Shown here: positions 11,738 to 22,081 of the stretch, one piece after another
How the letters are laid out: each line of letters starts with the position of its first letter
Position numbering within the stretch: position 1 is the first letter of the stretch
Source of the DNA: Solanum dulcamara
Taxonomy: Eukaryota; Streptophyta; Magnoliopsida; Solanales; Solanaceae
Length of the DNA: 64,000 nucleotides
Direction of reading: 5' to 3'
Assembly (NCBI RefSeq): GCF_947179165.1
Contig: NC_077243.1
Span: 32,192,001-32,256,000 of the forward strand
The notes under the pieces: model-generated
The model's database searches: none
What the model saw: only the letters and a program-made list of their open reading frames with translations
What the model was told of the DNA's origin: nothing
Translations under genes and position numbers: made by a program

Positions 11738-11950
11738 GTTTAATTAGGTCTTATTCCTAACTCACACCTCAAAAGCTAGCTCAAAAGGAAGAGGATTGTC
11801 CAAGACTTTTAAGGATTTCACCTATCTCATTAACCACCAATGTGGAACTTTTGCCACTCCTCAACACCCCACCTCACGCACAGTGCTTAGTATCTGGTGC
11901 ATGAAAAAATTTTAATTTAGGGGGGGCCAACATTGGGTGAGACGGGTCCG
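11738..11950 (-). mobile_element. TRIM-like fragment inside the copia leader
   Basis: On the minus strand, 11866-11738 begins TGTTGAGGAGTGGCAAAAG and ends AATTAAACA, an LTR-like 129-bp unit with TG...CA ends. It is preceded by the purine tract GTGAGGTGGGG (11867-11877) and followed by a primer site (11726-11737). The 11878-11950 stretch follows the outer primer site and looks like a very short TRIM interior. Order: copia LTR, primer site, short interior, purine tract, 129-bp LTR, primer site, copia gag. This is one half of a terminal-repeat retrotransposon in miniature, spliced in between two copies of the primer site. Confidence 0.6.
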
Positions 11951-11962
11951 GCTCTGATACCA
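11951..11962 (-). other. Outer tRNA-iMet primer-binding site
   Basis: GCTCTGATACCA on the plus strand is TGGTATCAGAGC on the minus strand. It is adjacent to the inner end of the 333-bp 5' LTR, the expected start point of minus-strand DNA synthesis. Confidence 0.9.
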
Positions 11963-12295
11963 TGTAAAAATCTCAGCAAAAGAATGAGAGAAATCAAGGA
12001 TTGTATTGATGATAATAAATGAGTACAAATCTCCTTTATATATGAGTGAGTTGTAGAGTCCTAGGCTAGCTAAACTTAGAGTTATACTACAATACAAATA
12101 CAATGAGATTAATTACAAATTAACTACTATATGTACATAGCAGCAGCCTAGTCCTACTCTGACAATCTAACTCCAACCGTGAATCCGGTTATAATTTAAC
12201 TCTTTAGCAGTCTTTAATAGTGTGCAAGACTCCTATCAGTTGGACCATGTTGTTCAACCCGTTCCTTAGATTCATCTTGATCATTATCTTCATCA
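11963..12295 (-). repeat. 5' LTR of copia element
   Basis: A 333-bp LTR paired with 358-688. It starts tgtaaaaatctc, ends cttcatca and is followed by AGTTT (12296-12300), the target duplication. As the 5' LTR it would hold the element's promoter, pointing away from the dioxygenase gene. It also lies where read-through transcripts of that gene would run. Confidence 0.9.
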
Positions 12296-12300
12296 AGTTT

Positions 12301-12605
12301 TAGCAAGTTTCCCACGTTATTTTTGAGATTAAAGAAAAAATACTCCTAATTTACTTAATGTAGGCTATTCACCTCTAGTTATCTAATTTACACTGTCAAC
12401 CTGTACAACTTAAATTCTCATTTAGTATTGGGTAAAATGGGAACCCAAAATAAAAGTAAGCAATTCATATTTTTCTTGTCACTTGCAAAATTTAAATCTG
12501 TCGTTGAGGTATGATTTTAATATTATAATCGAAATTCATACAAGCTAGTCTGACAATATTATTATTATTATAATTATTACAAAAAAAAGAAAGAATGAAA
12601 AGAGA
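12301..12605. other. 3' flank of the dioxygenase gene
   Basis: AT-rich sequence between the copia target duplication and the dioxygenase stop codon. It should contain that gene's 3' UTR and polyadenylation region; no single signal could be fixed. Confidence 0.5.
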
Positions 12606-15600
12606 TCAATTTAATTTCTCAGGTTGGGGATTTAATTTGTTTGATTCCCCTAATTGTGATTTTCCCTGAGGACCTTTAGTCCTTATGTATAGTCTATACT
12701 GATCAAAGGTCCTTGGTGGATACAAAGGAGAAATATTGTGTGTGGTGAGCAGCTCTCTTACTGGTTCTATCATCAAATCACTTTTTGGATTGTAGAAAAA
12801 CGCCAGGGAGATGCGCTCTTCCGCAGAATTCACTATCACTCGATGCTCAACGCTCTTGTATATCGCATTGCTTAATATCTACATAATTAAGTACACGTAC
12901 ACCAACAAACAAATTAATTGCTGACTAAATAACATCTCGATCAATTGAAATATTCAATAGCTGAAATACTCCACAATCAGAAGAAAAAAAAAATGAATGA
13001 AAATCAAGAAGATTATTTATGTGTAATTTTTCTAGGGTGGTCCAACATTTCATATATGTTATAATTTATCTTCAGATGTGAGGTCCATATATTCAATAGG
13101 ATAAGGTGTATGACTGTGTGCCAACTATGAGTTCTTGCGAAATGATTTATTAGGAGGGACAAATGTAGCAAAGAAATATCAACAAATTGGAGAGAGTTTT
13201 TGATGAAATTTTCGACTACTAAATATTAATACTAATAATGTTAGTATTATAGTACTTGAAGCAAGTAATAGTACTCATAAGATAGTTGGATGGAAAATGA
13301 CTAGTTGGAAAACTTACATAGCTTGTCATATTTTTTGTTAACACACGACTTCTTAAAAAACAATTCCTATGTATTTTGATTATCATATCCTTGTTTATTA
13401 GTAGTTTTAATTTTTTAAAATATTTATTTCTCTTCAATAATATTCCCTCTTTAATCTCTCTTCAATAAAATAAAAAAGAGTTAATCTAAGCAAGTATAAT
13501 ATATATACAATATGTTTACACTCGAAAGGAAAAGACTGTCCAGCTATGTTTTTCACTTAAATTTTCCATGCTAATTAGCAAATATTTATTACTTCCAAGA
13601 AGAATTACAACTTTGGAAGAATATAACAAGTTGTAACAATTTGAACGTTAATTGTTTTCAGAAATATTCTCCATAAATATGAGTGAATGAAGAATCTTTA
13701 AAAGTGTAAAATTTATGTATTAAAGTAGCAATATTAGTCCAAAAAAAGTTTCTTAAAATTACAATTAACTCATTATAAAGGAATGTTTATAGATTTCACG
13801 TCAATTTTGTCTAGTGTAACATGTGCTAAAGCTCTTTTCTTCGGAAGGTAGTCACTTGCTAATTCTCTTAATCAATCTATCTAATTGATGTGATGCGATT
13901 TCTTTGTTACTCAGTCTAAATATGAAATACATTTTTTTAAATATTTAGTAATAATTTGGCTATGAATTTTTTTTATTTTGCTCATAATAAAATAATTTAT
14001 AGTCACATAAACATCAATGATTTATTTTACACTACAATTTCAAAAAACTTCCTTTTATTCTTAAATTTGGTATCCAATTAAATATCTTTGCATATATTGA
14101 GACGGAAGAATTACTTTATAGTTTATATATGCAGGAAATATGCGTGTATGGAAAGCTGATAGTCGATATAATGACCAAATTAAATGAACTTGGTTAAATG
14201 TCATATATCAAATAAGATGTGACATGAGAGTGTTTAATTTTGAATGTTCTACTGATGTTTTTTTATATTATCTTTGCATGCTATTTGAAAAAAAATATGT
14301 GAGAAACAATTGACAATTATTAAGATTTAAGACCTATCCTTAATTATAAGTTTGAAAAAAACTTGTCTATGCCGTATATTATTCTTTGAAATTTAGCTTC
14401 ATAAAATTTCGTTGTGTTTAAACAAAGCAAGACGACGTGGGGAGGCTGTTGTCATTCGCTCCCATGTGACTATTTTTGGTCAATTTCCTCTTCTTAAAGA
14501 TAATTGCAAATAGAAACTGCTACTATAAAAATTAAACAAAAAATAAACATCAAGTTGAGTTTGGTATAACAAAGTCCAGTTTATAGAAAATATTTTTAAT
14601 GACAAGTTAATTTTTTTTATGTTTCCCATCTAAAGGAGAAAAGTGACCATCTTTCTTTTTGTTAAAAGACTATTATATTTTTACTTAATATGCATCAGTA
14701 CAAGAGAGTGACAGTGCTAGATTGCTATTAGTGCTTGGAAAAATTTATATTGGTCGTAGTACTAAAAATGCAGTTGAAGTTATAAGATACGTAATAAGTA
14801 TTCACCTGAATCTGATCGCCTATATTGACGATGAAAGCATGTGAAGCTGGCTTTACGGTGATCCAATCACCGTTGCGGCGGACCTGAAGGCCGGCGACAT
14901 GCTGGTCTGGGAGGAGAATGGTCATGCCACCAGGATCCGAATGTGGGGCAAGGCCTAAGGTCATATCTGGTTGTGGACATTTTGGATAAAAGTTCACCCT
15001 TAAACATGCTCCTATATCGTCTCCTCCAAATGCATTGTGCAATACATCCTCTTTTAATCCAAGATTTACTGATAATATCTTCATTAAACGTCCGCAAAAT
15101 TTCACCACTTGTTTTGAATATTCTTCCATCACTTTCCTGAATATTTTACAGAGTCGTCTAATAACCAAAAACACCTTCTTATCTTAAAAATTACACCAAC
15201 AAATTAAAGACCACCCACACCACACAGAAAAAAGAGAGAAATGATCCCGCAATGGAACAGTACCTTGAGTTTCTACATTGTTCAAGAAAATTTACTTACA
15301 CGTTTCAATTTATTTGTCTTACTTTTCTTAGTTATAAAAATATCACACTTTGCAGGTTTAGTACTCCCATTCATTTGTCTCAAATTATATGACACATTTT
15401 CTTATTTTACAAATATTTAATGACACTATCAACATTTTATTCATGTTGGTCCAATTTATTTGATAAAAGGATGTACTCCTTTTAAAAGGAAATTTTGGAA
15501 CACTGCAAAAAAAATTCATATTTTCTTAACATCATGTCAAATCAAACTATATCATATAAATTGAGAAGGATGGAATATTATTTATTTCCAACATCCTATA

Positions 15601-16286
15601 TGACATGCTTAGAATCATAAGCTCCCAAGAACATTTTGATACATTACACACATCTTTAATTTAATGCCACAAAATTCAAAAAAAAAAAAAAAGTCAGTTT
15701 TTAAAATTTAGTACCTATAGTCAAATTTATAAGAAACAACATGAGGAAGTTATATCTATTCGAACATAAAAGGTAAAGATGAATAAACTGGTTAAGAAGT
15801 AGCAGTACTATGTATATACCTGAGAGAAAGAGGGAGGGCAGGCCATTTGTTATGGTCCTTCAAGTAGCCGGGAAGATAGTGAAGAAAATAATAATCACTC
15901 CAATCAAGAATAGCACCTTTCTCAACTCCAAGGCGGCTTCCATATCCTTCGTAAGTCTTGGGCGTATTGGCATAACTTTGCTTAACATCCATAGGCTGAT
16001 GAAAGAATTCTCTCCAAACTTGTTGCGCTTCCTCCATGAGCTCTGGAGGAAGACCATGATTCACAACCTGAAAAAATCCCCAATCGCGACAAGCTTCTGA
16101 AATTTCTTCATAATTATTGTTTCCTTCAAGATCAATGGTTGGGATGTTAACATCATTAATCTTACTTAATGATGGTCTCTCATTTGGAGGCTTCACATAT
16201 TTGGTTGGAATTGTAGAGATACCACTATCGGATAAAGATTGAACACGGACTATAGGTTCTGGCCAATAATCTCGTAGGGATTTCAT
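12606..16286 (-). CDS. JOX: Jasmonate-induced oxygenase (jasmonic acid 12-hydroxylase, 2OG-Fe(II) dioxygenase), 3 exons
   Basis: Exons are 16286-15820, 15136-14806 and 12878-12606; introns of 683 and 1927 bp have GT...AG ends. They splice in frame to 356 residues, the family's usual length. The N-terminal dioxygenase domain covers about residues 48-150 (IPTIDLEG, WGFFQVVNHG, TYEGYGSRLGVEKGA, LDWSDYYFLH). The catalytic jelly-roll spans about 196-297, with iron ligands His221, Asp223 (PHSDPGG) and His278 (VEHRVIVNS), and Arg288/Ser290 (RIS) to bind 2-oxoglutarate. The C-terminus has FDQYRLYIRTKGPQGKS. These blocks match Arabidopsis JOX/JAO proteins, soluble enzymes that convert jasmonic acid to 12-hydroxy-JA and so damp wound and defence signalling. 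No disabling change was seen. A flavonoid-synthase-like dioxygenase is the alternative, but the match is closer to JOX. The paralogue number cannot be told. Confidence 0.9.
12879..14805 (-). other. Intron 2 of the dioxygenase gene
   Basis: The intron runs from GTGAA (minus strand, at 14805) to TAG at 12879-12881. It is 1927 bp of AT-rich sequence. The open frame at 13219-13437 inside it has no family features. A MITE-like stretch may lie at about 13960-14115. Confidence 0.8.
13960..14115. repeat. Possible Stowaway-type MITE fragment in intron 2
   Basis: The stretch from ggctatgaatttt to gagacggaagaatta resembles the terminal half of Solanaceae Stowaway-like MITEs, which carry a fixed GTGGCTATAAAT-like block and a ...GACGGA.. 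end. Only one end is convincing, so the boundaries are approximate. Confidence 0.3.
15364..15575. repeat. Stowaway-like MITE in intron 1
   Basis: The left end ctcccattcatttgtctcaa and the reverse complement of the right end (ttccatccttctcaatttat) are imperfect inverted repeats of the CTCCCTCCGTCTCAATTTAT type. TA dinucleotides flank both sides (15362-15363 and 15576-15577), as Tc1/mariner-related MITEs require. At 212 bp it has the usual size. It sits inside intron 1 and does not touch the splice sites. Confidence 0.55.
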
Positions 16287-17470
16287 TACTCTTTATTTCA
16301 ACAAGGGATAATATTTCTTACCGTCCAATATCAGGCGTACAATGATGAGTCAATAGAGAAAGCAAGAAATATCATTACCTTATAACCAACAAAACAGTCT
16401 CTACCCCACAACATCTAAACAAATCTCTCTCTAGACACTCACCAATCTTGAGAGAATGCGACGGGATCAATACCAAGGGGCAACTTGTCGCTGGATTTTT
16501 AACCCAAAAAAATATAACTAACAATTGGACAAAATAGTAGATTCAGAAAAAAAAAAATTGGATAGACTAAAAAGAAAAGAGTGCTACATAAAACGGGATG
16601 AAAGGAGTGACTATTATCTGACATTTTTATTGGAGAAAAATTGGAATCAAGAAATGAAGTAATTTTTTTTAAAAAAATTGTTAGTGAAACAATTTAATTT
16701 TAAACAACTTAATTGAAATATTTAATAATCACATCAATGAATATGATTTCATTTTGACTATAAATTTTAAATTTTATACTAAGTCAGATGCCCTTCAAAA
16801 ATAAAAAAGTCAATGTCCTTTTTGAAGAATTCTTCGATGAAAGAATGATCAGCATCCAGGATGTTTATCACAAGATGAGAGTAGTGGTGGACGGGTTGGC
16901 TATTGTGTAGTGAAATGAAGTAATGGACGTAAGGAGAACGTGACAAATATGATGAGCCATAATTAACACGCTATTGTTATAACGTGGGGTTTGATGTCTT
17001 TGTGGGTGGGTAAGGATATTATTTCAGAGTTGTGTGTACTAAATTGGACAGGCGCTGACCACACAAATGACAGACAATCATAGCATGTCAATTTAATAAT
17101 TACCTGCCGAGACAAACGCCTTTTCCATGGCAGAAAGTGGTTTCTAACATTTCAATTATTATTCCAATTCCAATCAAATCAAAAATGAAGAAAAAATGTT
17201 GTATACGAACACAACAAACAACATGTGTTTTTTTCAACAAATAGATAGGGATCACTTGGTCACTCAAAATTAGGAATGACTAGATTGAAAACGGTAGTAT
17301 AACATGGTGGGACCTTTTCTTCATATTTATCTTTTGTGCGTACCAAGTTTTTTCGGTCCAATTTATCTCTTTCAAGTTTAAAATATCTGAATATTTGAAA
17401 TTGCTTGTGAATAATAATGTTCAATTGTTGGCACGTGAGAATGATCAAACTTTTTCTTCTCATATCTACA
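16287..17470 (-). promoter_or_regulatory. Upstream region of the dioxygenase gene with G-box and T/G-box motifs
   Basis: Upstream of the ATG (16284-16286) are AACGTG at 16937-16942 and 16981-16986, and CACGTG at 17432-17437. They lie about 650, 700 and 1150 bp from the start codon. AACGTG (T/G-box) and CACGTG (G-box) are known binding sites for MYC2/JAMYC bHLH factors in jasmonate-responsive promoters, and JOX genes are jasmonate-induced elsewhere. A TATA-like string lies on the minus strand near 16508-16516, but no transcription start can be proven. The open frame 17260-17463 shows no family features. Confidence 0.5.
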
Positions 17471-17825
17471 TTTGCATACCTAAGCGGGAGGAGCTAATTT
17501 CTGCAATGACTTCCGACTCTTGTTGATCCACCAGTTGATAAATTTTTGTTTGATAGAGGCAGTGTTATTGTCAACACCAAAAAGGTTAAAGAAGTAAGTC
17601 GAAATGGATTTTTACTAATGTCACTGTTAATATGGTATAGGTGTACTCAATTCACTCTCTTGATCAGATTTGAGGCACTATGAGCACTTGAAAGGAAGGT
17701 TAGAATAGTCTTGGGAATGGGAAGGGTGAGGGTCACAAATGGACAACAAATAATTAGGCTGATCTGATCAGAATTTTTTTCACAATTAGTAGGACTATCA
17801 GTAATGAATTGGAGAGTATATGTAC
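17471..17825. other. Intergenic sequence without recognised feature
   Basis: No gene was recognised. The 61-residue minus-strand frame at 17647-17832 adjoins the LINE relic but does not itself match a known domain. Confidence 0.4.
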
Positions 17826-18030
17826 TTACCATAGTAAAAAATGATCAAGTCATTTGCATAGGCCAGATGGTTCATCCTGTGACCGTCTTTCTGCTTGTGA
17901 AATTCAATGAATTTGAGATCCATTCAACATCTTGAATAAACCTTAAAAGCAATAACAAAGCGATAAGGAGAGATGAGATCACCTAGTTTGACCCCTCGTC
18001 AGATATATTAAGAATAATAGTGTACCACAA
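17826..18030 (-). pseudogene. L1-type LINE reverse transcriptase relic
   Basis: On the minus strand one frame reads GVKLGDLISPYRFVIAFKV, a stop, then MDLKFIEF and MNHLAYANDLIIF. These match the L1 RT blocks RQGDPLSPYLFVI and HLxFADDLLLF. The catalytic FADD has become YAND, and an internal stop follows VYSRC. No ends, poly-A tail or target duplication were found, so it is a short old fragment. Confidence 0.6.
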
Positions 18031-18246
18031 CTTAGATAAAATATTTAGAATGATAGAGATTCAATTTTCAGAAAAAGAAACTCATTTTCCTCATGACAAC
18101 ATATAGAAAGTTTCAACAAATTCTATCATAAGACTTATTTATATTTCATTTAATAGAAAAAATGGCTTCATCTTTTATGTAGTGATCGACCTCAGTTGTA
18201 GTTTGCGAAGCCAACAAGCGGCTTCATATTTTATGGAAAATGGGAA
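18031..18246. other. Intergenic sequence without recognised feature
   Basis: AT-rich stretch between the LINE relic and the LTR-like fragment. No coding or repeat signature was recognised. Confidence 0.35.
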
Positions 18247-18812
18247 TTGTAACACCTCAAAAGTTTTAGCCCTAATCAGACCCTGATTGAAATTAGAAGT
18301 TGGAAAAATTCTATAGAAATTGAGATTTACGAGCAACATCTACACCGTAGATGGAACTATGGGCCGTAGATGAGGTTCGTAGATCAAGTTCAAAGTCAAT
18401 ACAATTCTTTTGACTTTTACGGACAATGTTTATAGCTAGTGGAATGAACCATGGACCGTAGATGGTGTCCATATAATAAGTTCAGATACATGAGATTTTT
18501 TCTTGAGTTTTACTGATTGACTCTACGGGTCATAAACACTTCTACGAATCATGGAAGTGGCTCGTAGATCAAGTCTTGAAATTTGAATTCGTTTTGGATT
18601 TTTATGAGTGTACAGGACGAGCCGTAGTTTGGTCTCATAAACCAAACTTTAGAAATTCAACATGATTTCAGTGAGAGGGAAATACAGCCCGTAGATGGTC
18701 CTTGTAGATGGCCTCCGATAGATTTTAAGTCTATCATAGTGAGTGAATGAGTTCTTCCTCACGCCCTATATCTAGTTTTCAGTTAGCAAGATTCAAAACT
18801 AGGGTTTCGATC
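18247..18812 (+). repeat. LTR-like fragment with repeated CGTAGAT motif
   Basis: It starts TGTAACACCTC, a standard plant gypsy LTR opening. It carries the motif CGTAGAT or close variants at least six times along with inverse forms such as TCTACG. It is cut at 18813, where another LTR begins. No matching partner, primer site or target duplication was found in the window, so it may be a truncated or solo LTR. Confidence 0.5.
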
Positions 18813-20638
18813 TGTCATGATCCGAGACTATCTCCTAGTCGTAACACAGTGCTTAGAGTCACAAATGACCCCAAGATAACCCTTGCTACTAGCATAAATC
18901 ATGAAAATCTGAATATGAACATATAAAAGAACTAAAATTACTAAGCAGAAGAATAATTATGGAATATTGTTCAACATATATCTGAATAAAATTTGTATAC
19001 AATAATTGTAATCTGAAAAGAATTTGGAATAGCATAGACTGAATACAACAACTCTAACTGACTATTTATGAAGCCTCTACTAATACTGACTATAGGTTGC
19101 CGAGACATGACCACTGCTCTCCTTAATCAATATATACAAATAGAGATAACTTATTAGAACTACAGTTGACTCGAGTCCTCAAATTAAGAGAACTTATCAC
19201 CTATTGGCCGGAAGTTGCTATCCGATTGGCTAGGATCCTGATAGTAAGTATCTGAATCTACATCACATGAAAAATATAGGCAAAAGAAGTATGTGATTAG
19301 TATTTTGAATGTACTGAGTATGTGAGATATGCATGAATATCTGTAAAGCTGAACATGAAGAATCTGAGATTGATGCTAAACTAAATATGGAACTGAATAC
19401 ATGAACTAATGCAATGACCAAGTAATAAAATACGCAACTGATAAATAGTGAAATTGAAATAACTAAATATAAGGTCATATAATAATTGAAAGACTGACTC
19501 TGGAGATACTAAAACTACATAAATTGTGTGAGCTAAGACATGAAGTTTAGTATACTACCCCGAGACCAAAAAAATGGTGTCTAATACTTGCCAAGATAAG
19601 GGACCTGACCTGAGCTAATATGGATCTAAGCTAATATAATGTCTATATGAGAAATATCCTATGCTGGCACGCAATTCTGGGACTTAAAAATTGTGACTAA
19701 AGGTTCATGGACGTTGATTGAAATACTTCATCCCTAAATCTTCTCGGTGCTAAGTAAAACTCCCAACGGAAATATGCAAATAACTGAAAACAGTAATAAT
19801 TTGATAATACTAAATTATAACTGATAAACATTGAGTAGCTCCTAAATTCTGATAAAACTGATAATATTTGAGATACACTTTATCTGAAAGCATATTAAAT
19901 CATGAAAGCTCATAATTTGAGACATACACATGATCGAAAAACATAGCTCTAAGACATGAAAATACTTATACTCTGAAGGTTCATGAAAATATACTTTCTT
20001 GAACTCTTTTTTGAAATAATACACCTGAAGCTAAATATATTTTTTTGAAATTCTTCAAAAATGCACTTGAAACTAAATATACTTTCTTGAAACTCTTCAA
20101 AACTAATGCACTTCAAATTAATATACCTTTTTGAAAGACTTTTTTAAAATCTTTAACATACTTTATTCATAAAAATAATGCATATAAAATACTATGACAA
20201 GATTTTTAAATAACTTTGTTTAGAAAGGGGTTCATGTGGTATAAAAAGCATGAACCATAAATGAAAGATCATCAATGATGTGAAGTACCATAATTTCGAT
20301 AATGAAATTAAGAATCAACAATAGAAAGTAGAGAGAATTCAAATATCATGAATCATGGAATAAAAACTCTAGCTTTGATCTTATTAATTAAAATTATAGA
20401 TGTAAGGTGTGAGGAAGAACTTAACCCCTGCTTACATAACTTATACACTCCATAAATCATGAAAAAGAAACCTAGCTTGATGAAGAGCGATCAAGAGACC
20501 CTTTCTTAAAATTCTTGAATTCGTTTCTTTTAAACCCTATGTTTAGATGGTAGATTCTTACTTAGGATACATAAGGATATGTTGGAATCACCAAAAAATT
20601 ATAAGAGTATACTTATCTTGATTTGGAAGGAAGAATTC

Positions 20639-22065
20639 TGTAACACCCCTCAAAATTCTTCCCTAGGATTCGGACCCTTCTTGTTTTCGTACGGGGTCGA
20701 ACACAATTATTTAGAAGTGTGTGCTTGAGTTAAGATGAGTCCCCGAGTAATTGAGGAATGTTGGAGGTGGTGTGGGGTCACGGAGGACCCCTAGGACCAA
20801 GCTAAGTCCAAAAGATCCATCGGGGCTAAGCTTTAGGATGAGTTCATAAAAGGGATCAACTTCTAACGACCCTATCTTTTAAAAGACGACAATTTGGGTG
20901 GACCACGACCTATCAAATTAAAGGTCGTCGAGTCTTGTTTCCAACGCCACCAAGAATATAATTTTTGGATTTCAGAGTCGAAAGATACGACGATCCTAAG
21001 ATGAACTAACACAATAAAGTTTTCAGGCCTGGTTTGCAATCGATGGAAAATTGGGCTTGGCGCCGCAGTGGCGCGATGCGCCACTATCGCACCAGAAACA
21101 TGCCTCAGTAGTTTGGGCTCTGGTGCGGTGCACCACTAAAAGGTGTGCAGGGTTTTTCAAGCCAAATTTCCAGAACCCAGGAACAATGGCCTTGGCGCTG
21201 TAAGGGCGCGACGCGCCACTATCGCGCCAGAAACATGCCTCAGTAGTTTGGTCTCTAGCGCAGTGCGCCACTACGAGGTATGCGGGTTTTAGGCATAATC
21301 AGCCTGGCGCTGCAATGGCGCGACGCGCCACTATCGCGCCAGGTGCATTTTTGCCTATTTTTCAGAACTTTGAGGAGGGGCAATTTGGGAATTGTCCCAA
21401 ATTATATATGTATCCTCCTTGAGCATTTGGAGACATATTTTTCAGCCCCCACTCTCTCTCTAGAAAAGCCCTAAAAAACTCTCTCCTCTTCATCTTCTTC
21501 TTCTTCTCCATTTCCAACAAGAGATTGTTCCAAGAGCTTCAAGACTTCAAGCTTTTCATTGAAGACCCAATAACAAGGTTTCTTCAAGAGTCTATTCTAA
21601 GGTATGTAAGACTATCTAAAACATGGGTTGAGTCCACCCATGTGCCCTATACCTTCTTTGAGGATAAATGCCCATAGAAATGGAGTTTCTTGCTAGGGTT
21701 GTGTTCAAATGAGTTTTGTTGTCTGTTAGGGTAATTTTTTCTATGTTGATGAGGTTTAGTGAAGAACTTCCAAAAAGAGTCTTTGTGTGAGTATGAGTTG
21801 ATGAAGATGAGTTGTTAAATATGTTTTATTGATTTTTTTTAGCTATGTGGATTATGATAAAGGATGCTATTTTCTTAAAAATGATGCTTATCTTGAATTG
21901 TAGATTTAAAGCCTTGGAATTGTGATGAGATTCAAATATTGATCAAAGTTTTTTCTAAGAGAATGTGATTGAATGAATGTGTGACTAGACCAGGTGGTTC
22001 GCTCGAAGGTAAGAAATGGCCTTTAGGTGCCGATTACGTCTAGGGTACCCTCTCGGGGCATGACA
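20639..22065 (+). repeat. 5' LTR (internally deleted)
   Basis: A 1427-bp LTR, TGTAACACCCC to ggggcatgaca. Compared with the 3' LTR it lacks the segment equivalent to about 28498-29516; the join is near 21950. It keeps the three GC-rich palindromic units at 21056-21342. Confidence 0.93.
21056..21342. repeat. Three GC-rich palindromic units within the LTR
   Basis: Units near 21056, 21190 and 21304 share the layout TGGCGC, about 6 nt, GGCGCGAYGCGCC, ACTATC, GCGCCA. In the third, CTGGCGC (21304-21310) pairs with GCGCCAG (21336-21342) around the inner palindrome TGGCGCGACGCGCCA (21316-21330). The same three units occur in the other two LTRs of this family (27610-27895 and 49705-49990). Confidence 0.8.
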
Positions 22066-22069
22066 AAAA

Positions 22070-22081
22070 TGGTATCAGAGC
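22070..22081 (+). other. tRNA-iMet primer-binding site
   Basis: TGGTATCAGAGC lies four bases after the 5' LTR and is complementary to initiator tRNA-Met. Confidence 0.92.

Larger units (their letters stand above)
358..12295 (-). mobile_element. Ty1/copia LTR retrotransposon, interrupted and decayed
   Basis: Two closely similar LTRs (358-688 and 11963-12295) begin TG and end CA on the plus strand. They are flanked by the 5-bp duplication AGTTT at 353-357 and 12296-12300. Reading on the minus strand from the right the order is LTR, primer-binding site, gag (about 11680-10862), protease-like and GAG-pre-integrase region, integrase (about 10450-9400), reverse transcriptase (2273-1500), RNase H (1400-700), polypurine tract and LTR. 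The integrase-before-RT order defines Ty1/copia. Pol is split by a Ty3/gypsy element between 2274 and 8964, and frames are broken by stops and shifts, so the copy is not autonomous. It lies in the same orientation as the dioxygenase gene and starts about 310 bp beyond that gene's stop codon. Confidence 0.93.

Noticed and set aside
12606..16286. JOX locus as a pseudogene
   Set aside because: GT-AG introns, in-frame exons, standard length and all ligand residues argue for an intact gene.
21023..21271. Open frames across the GC-rich palindromes (also 27646-27885 and 49705-49893)
   Set aside because: Repeat-derived frames inside LTRs with no family match.
22070..22081. Possible tRNA-Met gene fragment
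   Set aside because: Only the 12-base complement of the tRNA 3' end is present; it is a primer-binding site.
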